From positions 1 through 12,757 of the forward strand of contig CAKRDK010000038.1 of NCBI GenBank assembly GCA_934309475.1: a stretch of 12,757 nucleotides of DNA. The letters are read 5' to 3'. Both the position numbers and the translations under genes were made by a program. A model generated the notes under the pieces. The model was not told the DNA's origin and made no database searches. It saw only the letters and a program-made list of their open reading frames with translations. Each line of letters opens with the position of its first letter. Within the stretch, counting starts at the first letter, position 1. Of the stretch, positions 7,020 through 12,757 are shown piece by piece. This stretch comes from an uncultured Roseburia sp. (GTDB lineage Bacteria; Bacillota; Clostridia; Lachnospirales; Lachnospiraceae).

Positions 7020-7322
7020 ATGGCTTTTTATACAATCCATCCAAGAGATGTGAAACAGATTTTTTACCAGAAGAGAGCGGTCATGCTTGATATCAGGGAA
7101 CCGGAAGATTATGAGGAGTACCACTTTCCCGTGGCTGAAAATTACCCGTATGAGGACTCGGAATGCTGGATAAACGCGCTGAACAGGCGGCGGACATACA
7201 TTTTATATTGTGAGCATGGAAGCACGAGTCTGATCGCTGCACGGAAGCTCAGCAGGCATGGATTTGAGGCGTATACCGTAATCGGGGGTGTGGAAGCGCT
7301 TCGAACATATTTTTACAATTGA
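7020..7322 (+). CDS. Single-domain rhodanese-like protein
   Basis: At 100 residues this is the standard size for a stand-alone rhodanese domain. It has the hallmark MLDIREPEDYEEYHFPVAEN stretch (residues 22-41) and the active-site loop CEHGSTS with the persulfide-forming Cys64, followed by the helix SLIAARKL and the GGVEAL near the end. Such proteins carry sulfane sulfur or move it between partners in the cytoplasm; the partner here is unknown. The start ATG has only a loose purine-rich stretch before it (AAGGAAGAAG, 7001-7010), a weak RBS. No convincing promoter lies between the preceding terminator and the start. The stop codon overlaps the -35 box of the next operon. Confidence 0.9.
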   Translation: MAFYTIHPRDVKQIFYQKRAVMLDIREPEDYEEYHFPVAENYPYEDSECWINALNRRRTYILYCEHGSTSLIAARKLSRHGFEAYTVIGGVEALRTYFYN

Positions 7323-7347
7323 CATGCTAATTTGGAAAAGATAATAT
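7319..7347 (+). promoter_or_regulatory. Promoter of the rlmL-protease-amidase-rdgB operon
   Basis: A perfect TTGACA (7319-7324), overlapping the rhodanese stop codon, is followed after 17 bp by TAATAT (7342-7347). An overlapping TATAGT (7345-7350) is a better -10 by sequence but has a 20-bp spacer. Transcription would start about 25-30 bp before the ATG at 7383. Confidence 0.75.
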
Positions 7348-7382
7348 AGTACTAAGTAAGCAAAAGAAAGACAGAGGTATCT

Positions 7383-8537
7383 ATGAAGAATTTTGAATTA
7401 ATTGTTCCCTGCCACTTTGGATTAGAGGCAGTTTTAAAAAGAGAAATATATGATTTAGGATATGAAATCAGTCGCGTAGAGGACGGAAGAGTAACGTTTA
7501 TCGGGGATGCGGAAGCAATCTGTCGTGCAAATATTTTTCTGCGCACGGCAGAGCGTGTACTGCTTCAGGTTGGCAGATTCAAAGCAACTACGTTTGACGA
7601 GCTTTTTGAGGCAGTAAAAGCACTTCCATGGGAAGAATATATACCGGAGGATGGAAAGTTCTGGGTAACAAAAGCATCTTCCATCAAAAGTAAATTGTTC
7701 AGTCCATCGGATATCCAGTCCATCGTGAAAAAAGCGATGGTAGAACATTTGAAGAGAGAGTATCATGTGGACTGGTTTGCGGAAGACGGTGCAGCCTATC
7801 CGGTGCGTGTCTTTTTGAATAAAGATGAGGTTACGGTAGCGCTGGATACATCGGGAGAATCTTTACATAAAAGAGGTTACCGCACCATGACGAGCAAAGC
7901 ACCGATTACGGAGACATTGGCAGCAGCATTGATTATGCTGACGCCGTGGAGGGCAAACCGTATCCTTGTGGACCCGTTCTGCGGAAGTGGTACGTTTCCG
8001 ATTGAGGCGGCAATGATTGCGGCAAATATTGCACCGGGCATGAACCGTTCTTTTACGGCAGAGAACTGGACAAACTTCATCGACCGTAAATTATGGTATG
8101 AATGTGTGCAGGAAGCGGAAGAAATGGTCGATACAGATATAGAGGTGGATATTCAGGGATACGATATTGACGGCGATGTGGTGAAGGCAGCCAGAGAGAA
8201 TGCGAAGCGCGCCGGAGTGGATCATCTGATTCATTTTCAGCAGCGTCCGGTTGCGGAACTGCACCACCCGAAAAAGTATGGCTTCGTGATTTCGAATCCG
8301 CCATATGGAGAGCGTCTGGAGGAAAAGGAAGATCTTCCGGCACTGTATGGGGAGATTGGCGAGGCATATCGTGGACTCGATTCCTGGTCGATGTATCTGA
8401 TTACAAGTTACGAGGATACAGAGAAATATATCGGAAGAAAAGCAGATAAGAACCGAAAGATTTACAACGGAATGATTAAGACATACTTTTACCAGTTCTT
8501 AGGACCGAAACCGCCAAAACGTCCAAGGGAGGAATAA
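7383..8537 (+). CDS. THUMP-domain class I rRNA guanine-N2 methyltransferase (RlmL/YpsC-like)
   Basis: The protein has 384 residues. The N-terminal ferredoxin-like plus THUMP region (about 1-160) begins ELIVPCHFGLEAVLKREI, and a Rossmann methyltransferase domain follows. Motif I is VDPFCGSGTFPIEAAMIA (Asp197), and the catalytic NPPYGERL motif (Asn305) is typical of enzymes that methylate an exocyclic amine. The length and layout match Bacillus YpsC and the N-terminal half of E. coli RlmL, which makes m2G2445 in 23S rRNA; the RlmK half is absent, as is usual in Firmicutes. AGAGG (7373-7377) lies 5 bp before the ATG. It is the first gene after a strong promoter, and the protease gene starts 3 bp after its stop. 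Confidence 0.93.
   Translation: MKNFELIVPCHFGLEAVLKREIYDLGYEISRVEDGRVTFIGDAEAICRANIFLRTAERVLLQVGRFKATTFDELFEAVKALPWEEYIPEDGKFWVTKASSIKSKLFSPSDIQSIVKKAMVEHLKREYHVDWFAEDGAAYPVRVFLNKDEVTVALDTSGESLHKRGYRTMTSKAPITETLAAALIMLTPWRANRILVDPFCGSGTFPIEAAMIAANIAPGMNRSFTAENWTNFIDRKLWYECVQEAEEMVDTDIEVDIQGYDIDGDVVKAARENAKRAGVDHLIHFQQRPVAELHHPKKYGFVISNPPYGERLEEKEDLPALYGEIGEAYRGLDSWSMYLITSYEDTEKYIGRKADKNRKIYNGMIKTYFYQFLGPKPPKRPREE
8527..8532 (+). promoter_or_regulatory. RBS supporting a TTG start for the protease gene
   Basis: GGGAGG lies inside the end of the methyltransferase gene, 8 bp before TTG 8541 and 14 bp before the in-frame ATG 8547. The ideal spacing to the TTG favours that start. The choice changes the protein by only two residues. 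Confidence 0.65.
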
Positions 8538-8540
8538 AGA

Positions 8541-10253
8541 TTGGGGATGAAGCGTTCAAAACGTTATATTGTTTTTGCGATTCTATTAGCGCTTGTTTTT
8601 GGGATAAAGTTTAATCAGCTTGGTGAGAATTACGAGGAAGTGGAAGTCTTCCGCGGAGCCAGTCTGAAAGAGGAGGACTGGAATCCCCTGATTGCGGAGA
8701 GTGTCAATGAAAAGAAGCTTTCCGTGATGATTGACAACCGTGAATACGATAATCAGGAAACAAATTTTTATATGGATGACAACTTAAATATTATGGCACC
8801 GGTTTCTATTTTGCGGGATGCCTTAAATTGTAGTGCCCATATTTATAACGGAACGACATTACTAGTTGAAAAACATGCGAGCGAGATTGCATTTACTTTA
8901 AATGAGGATTTAGCGGACGTTAATGGGGAGGAGAAAGAGATTTCTTCCCCTCTTACGGAAAGAGATGGCGAGTATTATGTGAGCCTGTCGGATCTGGCAG
9001 AGTACCTCGACTATTCTTATACGTGGAATATCGACGACAATGAGGCTTCTACGGCAGATACGTCGGAAAGCACATCTGTGATACCGGTATCGTATGATTT
9101 GCGTGAAAAAGGCAGGGTGCCGGCGGTCAGAAATCAGGGAAGCTATGGAACCTGCTGGGCGTTTGCCGCACTTGGTGCTATGGAATCTGCACTGCTGCCG
9201 GAGAAGGAAGCAAGTTTTTCTGCGGACCATATGACATTGTGTAATTCTTTTCATCTGACACAGGCAGATGGCGGGGAATACACGATGGGAATGGCGTATC
9301 TGGCGGCCTGGCAGGGTCCTGTCTATGAAAAAGACGACCCATATGGAGATGGCAAGACAGATGAGACGTTAAAGCCTGTGGCGCATGTGCAGGAGATGCA
9401 GGTGATTGACGGTAAGGACTACGAGAAGATTAAGGAAGCAGTCTTTAAATATGGCGGGGTGCAGACTTCACTTTACAGTGCGATCCGCAGTTCGCAGAGT
9501 GTATCTACGTTTTACAATAAAGAGAAGAGCGCGTACTGCTATATTGGTACGGAAAAGCCGAACCATGATGTTTTGATTATCGGATGGGATGATAATTATT
9601 CGAAAGATAATTTTTCCGTCAGCCTTGAGGGAGACGGAGCATTTATCTGCCAGAACAGCTGGGGAAGCGATTTCGGGGACAACGGAGTCTTTTATGTGTC
9701 TTACTACGATACCAATATTGGAACGCACAATGTAGTTTATACAGGGGTTGAGGATGTAGATAATTATGACAACATTTACCAGAGCGATTTGTGTGGCTGG
9801 GTAGGACAGCTCGGCTATAAGAAAGACAGTATTTACGGGGCAAATGTTTTTACGGCGAACGGAAGAGAGAATCTTACGGCTGCCAGCTTTTATGCAACAG
9901 GAAAAGATACCAAGTATGAACTATACGTTGTAAAGAATTTTGAGGATGAGAATTCCTTTGAACGAAAAGAGAAGGTAGCATCGGGAAGCCTGAAAAATGC
10001 AGGGTATTATACGATTGACTTTGAAAATGAGGTTCCGGTGGAAAAAGGAGAGCAGTACGCGATTGTGCTGCATATTACAACGCCGGATGCCATTTATCCG
10101 ATGGCGATTGAATATAAGCCGGAAGATTCTAATACAGAAGTGGATTTATCCGATGGAAAGGGCTATGTCAGCTCAAGCGGCAGCAAATGGGTGGATGCGA
10201 ATACCATTGAGGAATGTAACCTCTGCATTAAAGCATTCAGCAATGCACGCTAG
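8541..10253 (+). CDS. Secreted papain-family (C1) cysteine protease with lectin-like C-terminal domain
   Basis: The protein has 570 residues. A basic start (MKRSKRY) and a hydrophobic stretch at about 9-22 form a signal peptide or membrane anchor. Residues about 50-175 resemble a copper-amine-oxidase-N-like stalk, including APVSILRDAL and YYVSLSDLAEYL. The C1 catalytic domain (about 183-400) has oxyanion Gln199 and nucleophile Cys205 in RNQGSYGTCWAFAALGAMES, His342 in NHDVLIIGWDD, and Asn372 in CQNSWGSDFGDNG, so the catalytic set is complete. Residues about 410-568 match the lectin-like domain often found after this protease type in Clostridia. No inhibitory propeptide of the cathepsin type was seen. 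It likely acts outside the membrane on peptides or surface proteins. It sits between an rRNA methyltransferase and an amidase in one operon. Confidence 0.92.
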   Translation: MGMKRSKRYIVFAILLALVFGIKFNQLGENYEEVEVFRGASLKEEDWNPLIAESVNEKKLSVMIDNREYDNQETNFYMDDNLNIMAPVSILRDALNCSAHIYNGTTLLVEKHASEIAFTLNEDLADVNGEEKEISSPLTERDGEYYVSLSDLAEYLDYSYTWNIDDNEASTADTSESTSVIPVSYDLREKGRVPAVRNQGSYGTCWAFAALGAMESALLPEKEASFSADHMTLCNSFHLTQADGGEYTMGMAYLAAWQGPVYEKDDPYGDGKTDETLKPVAHVQEMQVIDGKDYEKIKEAVFKYGGVQTSLYSAIRSSQSVSTFYNKEKSAYCYIGTEKPNHDVLIIGWDDNYSKDNFSVSLEGDGAFICQNSWGSDFGDNGVFYVSYYDTNIGTHNVVYTGVEDVDNYDNIYQSDLCGWVGQLGYKKDSIYGANVFTANGRENLTAASFYATGKDTKYELYVVKNFEDENSFERKEKVASGSLKNAGYYTIDFENEVPVEKGEQYAIVLHITTPDAIYPMAIEYKPEDSNTEVDLSDGKGYVSSSGSKWVDANTIEECNLCIKAFSNAR

Positions 10254-10280
10254 AATACAAATGATATTTGGAGGAACTAA

Positions 10281-11357
10281 GTGGAAGAAAGGGTTATTAG
10301 GTTTACGGCAGTTTTTTTCAGTGTACTAACTGTAGTTGTATGTGTGTCCCTCTATTTTTTCCCGGATATGCACGCAAAGGCAGTAGAGCGGGCGGAGGAA
10401 AAACAGGCACAGGAAGAATATGCAGCAAAGCAGCAGCAGGAAATGACAGAATTAATGCTTGGAAAAACAGAACAGGCCGTGGAGAACTCGACTCCGCAGA
10501 ACACAGCGCAGCTTCAGTTAAAACTTCCGGAGGGTGTGAAGGGAGAAGAAATACTCACGCAGGATAATTACGTCACGCAGACGGTGACGGTAGAGATACC
10601 GGAAGTCGGGGAAACCTATTTTGACAGTTACCCGATGACGGGAAAGAGCAATCATATCGACAATCTTTCCTACATGGTGGAAAACGGCGAGGGAATGATT
10701 GAGATAGCACTTGACCAGGTATATGAATTGAAGACAAGCTATGATGCAGATTATTTTTACCTTGATTTTGTGGACCCGCATGAAATATATGATAAAATAG
10801 TTGTAATTGATGCGGGACATGGCGGAAGGGCGCCGGGAGCGACGATTAAGGGCGTCAACGAGAAAGATATTGACCTTGCCATTGTATTGAAGCTGAAAGA
10901 GATTTTTGATGCATCAGGGGAAAATATCGGTGTTTATTATACCCGTACGGATGACAGCAATCCGACCTTTGATCAGCGTGTCCAGCTTGCAAATAAATCG
11001 CAGGCAGACCTTTTTATCAGCATACATAACAATTCAACGCCGAGTGGAAGAATGTCCGGCATTAAGGGAACACAGGTGATGTTTAGTGAATCCGATACGA
11101 ATGACCTTGGAAGCCGTCATCTTGCGGAGATATGCATGGAAGAAGTGACCGCAATGACAGGAAGTGTGGACAAGGGATTTGTGGAGGGCGACAGCATCTA
11201 CATTATCCGGACGAGTGAAGTACCGGTTGCACTGATTGAAGTCGGGTTCATGACGAACCAGGAGGAACTTGATAATCTTAATTCCGAGGAATATCAGGAA
11301 AAAACAGCGCAAGGTGTCTACAATGCCATTTTGAGAGCACTCTCAGAAGGCTATTAG
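10281..11357 (+). CDS. Membrane-anchored zinc N-acetylmuramoyl-L-alanine amidase (Amidase_3)
   Basis: The protein has 358 residues. A single N-terminal membrane helix (about 8-27) is followed by a charged, Gln/Glu/Ala-rich, probably coiled segment (about 33-60) and a beta-rich AMIN-like region (about 75-168). The catalytic domain runs from VVIDAGHGG to the end. Zinc ligands are His180 (DAGHGG), Glu194 (VNEKDID) and His249 (SIHNNS), and the catalytic Glu320 lies in ALIEVGFMTN, so the active site is complete. Enzymes of this family cut the bond between muramic acid and L-alanine in peptidoglycan for cell separation, growth or spore-related lysis. GTG 10281 is chosen because GGAGG (10270-10274) lies 6 bp upstream. 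The protease gene ends 27 bp before it, and rdgB begins 30 bp after. Confidence 0.93.
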   Translation: MEERVIRFTAVFFSVLTVVVCVSLYFFPDMHAKAVERAEEKQAQEEYAAKQQQEMTELMLGKTEQAVENSTPQNTAQLQLKLPEGVKGEEILTQDNYVTQTVTVEIPEVGETYFDSYPMTGKSNHIDNLSYMVENGEGMIEIALDQVYELKTSYDADYFYLDFVDPHEIYDKIVVIDAGHGGRAPGATIKGVNEKDIDLAIVLKLKEIFDASGENIGVYYTRTDDSNPTFDQRVQLANKSQADLFISIHNNSTPSGRMSGIKGTQVMFSESDTNDLGSRHLAEICMEEVTAMTGSVDKGFVEGDSIYIIRTSEVPVALIEVGFMTNQEELDNLNSEEYQEKTAQGVYNAILRALSEGY

Positions 11358-11387
11358 AGTAACAAAAGTGGAAAGGGAGAAAAAGCA

Positions 11388-12017
11388 GTGGAACGTATTA
11401 TTTTTGCAACCGGAAATGCCGGTAAAATGAAAGAAATCCGAGAGATTATGGGAGATATGGGAGTGGAAATCCTTTCCATGAAAGAAGCCGGAATCAAGGC
11501 GGACATTGAAGAAAACGGAACTACTTTTGTAGAAAATGCAATTATCAAGGCAACTGAAATCGCAAAGCAGACAAACGATATTGTGCTTGCAGACGATTCC
11601 GGATTAGAGATTGATTTTTTAAATAAAGAGCCGGGCGTGTATTCGGCACGTTATCTTGGAGAAGATACTTCTTATGACATCAAAAATCAGGCACTGCTCG
11701 ACCGCCTAAGCGGTGTGCCAAAAGAGAAACGAACGGCACGTTTTGTGTGCGCGATTGCAGCAGCATTGCCGGATGGCGAGGTACTGACAACAGAAGCTAC
11801 GATTGAGGGCTACATCGGGGATGCACCGGCGGGAGCGAATGGTTTTGGGTATGATCCGATTTTTTACGTTGAGGAATATGGATGTTCGACGGCAGAGCTG
11901 ACGGATGCGCAGAAGAATGCAATCAGCCACAGAGGAAAAGCATTGCGTGAAATGAAAAAAAAGCTTTGTGCTAACGTCAGAGGAAAACAGACTTATGAAG
12001 ATTCTAATTGTAAGTGA
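11388..12017 (+). CDS. rdgB: Non-canonical purine NTP pyrophosphatase (RdgB/HAM1)
   Basis: This 209-residue member of the ITPase family hydrolyses dITP, ITP and XTP to monophosphates and so keeps deaminated purines out of DNA and RNA. All signature segments are present: ATGNAGKMKEI at the start, ADDSGLEID with catalytic Asp69, GVYSARY, GFGYDPIFYV, and SHRGKAL near the end. The C-terminus continues slightly beyond the usual family end with a Lys/Cys-rich tail, which overlaps the next gene by 23 bp. GTG 11388 is supported by AAGGGAGA about 7 bp upstream. In many bacteria rdgB sits beside a YfcE/YsnB-type phosphoesterase, as here. Confidence 0.96.
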   Translation: MERIIFATGNAGKMKEIREIMGDMGVEILSMKEAGIKADIEENGTTFVENAIIKATEIAKQTNDIVLADDSGLEIDFLNKEPGVYSARYLGEDTSYDIKNQALLDRLSGVPKEKRTARFVCAIAAALPDGEVLTTEATIEGYIGDAPAGANGFGYDPIFYVEEYGCSTAELTDAQKNAISHRGKALREMKKKLCANVRGKQTYEDSNCK

Positions 12018-12474
12018 TACGCATCGGAAACATACAAATTTAGAGATTGCCATTGAAAGAGAGGCTCCCTTTGAGCAGATGATTCATTTAGGAGACGCAG
12101 AAGGGTGCGAAGACCAGATTCAGGAGATGGCGGGCTGTCCGCTTGAAATTGTTGCCGGAAACAGTGATTTTTTCTCCAGCCTTCCGCGGGAAAAAGAAAT
12201 TTATCTTGGAGATTATCATGTTTTCCTGACGCATGGGCACTATTATGATGTGGCAAATGGAATCGAGGATATCAAAAAAGAGGCAATCGCCAGAAAATGT
12301 GATATTGTGATGTTCGGGCACACGCACCGCCCGCTCATTGAATATGGAGACCATGTGATTGCGCTGAACCCCGGCAGCCTGTCCCACCCACGGCAGGAGG
12401 GACGGCAGCCGTCTTATATTGTCATGGAAATTGACAAGAAGGGGAAAGCGCATTTTGAAATTTGCTATCTGTAA
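11995..12474 (+). CDS. YfcE/MJ0936-type metallophosphoesterase
   Basis: This 159-residue calcineurin-like phosphoesterase has every metal-binding motif: SDTH (Asp8, His10), HLGD (Asp34), GNSD (Asn56), THGH (His80) and GHTH (His109, His111). Family members (E. coli YfcE, B. subtilis YsnB) hydrolyse phosphodiesters with manganese; the natural substrate is not established. ATG 11995 is chosen although the frame is open to a TTG at 11968: the family begins MKILIVSDTH, and AGAGG (11979-11983) lies 11 bp before the ATG. The 23-bp overlap with rdgB implies translational coupling. It is the last gene of the operon. Confidence 0.93.
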   Translation: MKILIVSDTHRKHTNLEIAIEREAPFEQMIHLGDAEGCEDQIQEMAGCPLEIVAGNSDFFSSLPREKEIYLGDYHVFLTHGHYYDVANGIEDIKKEAIARKCDIVMFGHTHRPLIEYGDHVIALNPGSLSHPRQEGRQPSYIVMEIDKKGKAHFEICYL

Positions 12475-12510
12475 TTCGGATGTCAGTCCAAAACAATGCT
12501 GACATTCGAA
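12475..12510 (+). repeat. Inverted repeat right after the operon, possible U-poor terminator
   Basis: TTCGGATGTCAG (12475-12486) / CTGACATTCGAA (12499-12510) forms a 12-bp stem with one G-T pair and a 12-base loop. It begins at the base after the stop codon of the phosphoesterase gene. No T-run follows (TCTGTGC), so it differs from the three clear terminators in this window. It may be a 3'-end stabilising hairpin or a weak terminator. A weaker 6-bp inverted repeat (GCAAAT...ATTTGC, 12516-12539) follows. Confidence 0.6.
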
Positions 12511-12616
12511 TCTGTGCAAATAAATTTTAAAAAATTTGCCTCAAGAAGGGGAAAAAAGCTCTGAAAACCGCATAAATACAAGGATTGAAAAAATTGAAAA
12601 AATAATAAAAAAACTA

Positions 12617-12645
12617 TTGACATTTATTTTGAGTTATTATATAAT
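12617..12645 (+). promoter_or_regulatory. Consensus promoter of the tRNA-Pro gene
   Basis: TTGACA (12617-12622), a 17-bp spacer, then TATAAT (12640-12645), with both boxes matching the sigma-A consensus exactly. An A-rich tract (about 12587-12614) precedes it and can act as an UP-like element. The predicted start is near 12652, about 35 nt before the tRNA. This is the strongest promoter in the window, as expected for a tRNA transcript. Confidence 0.92.
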
Positions 12646-12653
12646 ACTACTTG

Positions 12654-12672
12654 TGTCGCGGCGAAAGCGACA
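12654..12672 (+). other. Hairpin at the 5' end of the tRNA-Pro precursor
   Basis: TGTCGC (12654-12659) pairs perfectly with GCGACA (12667-12672) around a seven-base loop, GGCGAAA. It begins at or within a few bases of the predicted transcription start. It is followed by 14 unpaired bases before the tRNA, so it would be removed with the leader by RNase P. Confidence 0.55.
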
Positions 12673-12686
12673 AATCAAACAACCTT

Positions 12687-12757
12687 CGGGGTGTGGCTCA
12701 GCTTGGCTAGAGCGCCTGGTTTGGGACCAGGAGGTCGCAGGTTCGAATCCTGTCACC
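12687..12757 (+). tRNA. tRNA-Pro (anticodon TGG), 3' end cut by the window
   Basis: The acceptor 5' strand is CGGGGTG (12687-12693), the D-stem GCTC/GAGC, and the anticodon stem CCTGG/CCAGG around loop TTTGGGA (anticodon TGG). The T-arm is GCAGG-TTCGAAT-CCTGT. The 3' acceptor strand begins CACC and is cut at the window end, lacking the last three acceptor bases and the discriminator. A TGG anticodon can read all or most CCN proline codons when its first base is modified. Confidence 0.96.

Noticed and set aside
12088..12519. 143-residue minus-strand open frame over the phosphoesterase gene
   Set aside because: It is a shadow of the phosphoesterase gene, whose metal-binding motifs are all intact on the + strand.
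12587..12614. A-rich tract as a repeat or origin element
   Set aside because: It has no iterons or DnaA-box-like TTATCCACA sites. It is better explained as an UP-like element before the tRNA-Pro promoter.
1..12757. A genomic island between the two tRNA genes
   Set aside because: tRNA genes are common integration sites, but there is no integrase, no transposase and no direct repeat of a tRNA 3' end. The similarity between the two tRNAs is limited to the shared T-arm, and the genes between are mostly housekeeping.

Overview
The window is about 12.8 kb of gene-dense, low-to-moderate GC DNA. Every convincing gene is on the + strand. Strong AGGAGG-type ribosome binding sites, TTG/GTG starts, consensus TTGACA/TATAAT promoters, U-tract terminators and the gene content all suggest an anaerobic low-GC Firmicute. 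Clostridia, and most likely a Lachnospiraceae-like gut bacterium, is an inference from the style of the proteins, not a proof. No mobile element, integrase, CRISPR array or clear sign of recent transfer was seen, and most of the window reads as ordinary core chromosome.

Layout. (1) A tRNA-Arg(ACG), missing its first base at the left edge, ends with a strong terminator. (2) A consensus promoter then drives a probable four-gene operon (232-4057): a membrane O-acyltransferase of the acyltransferase-3 family, an ECF transporter substrate-binding (S) subunit, CoaBC of coenzyme A synthesis, and an auxin-efflux-carrier-family permease. The S subunit next to coaBC suggests pantothenate uptake feeding CoA synthesis. 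(3) A single large gene (4203-6512) with its own RBS and terminator encodes a 769-residue cytoplasmic protein. It has a degenerate cyclic-nucleotide-binding-like N-terminus and a long helical region that I do not recognise. (4) A short stretch (6586-7322) holds a palindrome, a 57-residue Asn/Lys/Ser/Gln-rich protein with a perfect RBS, a terminator, and a single-domain rhodanese. (5) From a promoter overlapping the rhodanese stop codon runs a tightly packed operon (7383-12474). It encodes an RlmL/YpsC-like rRNA methyltransferase, a secreted papain-like protease with a lectin-like tail, a membrane-anchored zinc N-acetylmuramoyl-L-alanine amidase, the RdgB/HAM1 nucleotide pyrophosphatase, and a YfcE-type phosphodiesterase overlapping the rdgB end. 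(6) After an inverted repeat without a U-tract, a perfect consensus promoter and a short 5' hairpin lead into a tRNA-Pro(TGG) cut by the right edge.

Two items stand out. The first is CoaBC: it keeps every other catalytic residue in exact register with E. coli Dfp but has Asn157 where the active-site-flap cysteine (Cys158) is expected. The second is the 769-residue orphan protein. The papain-like protease and amidase pair inside an RNA-methyltransferase/rdgB operon, and the small Asn/Ser-rich protein, are secondary points of interest. I did not find a convincing new defence or mobile system.
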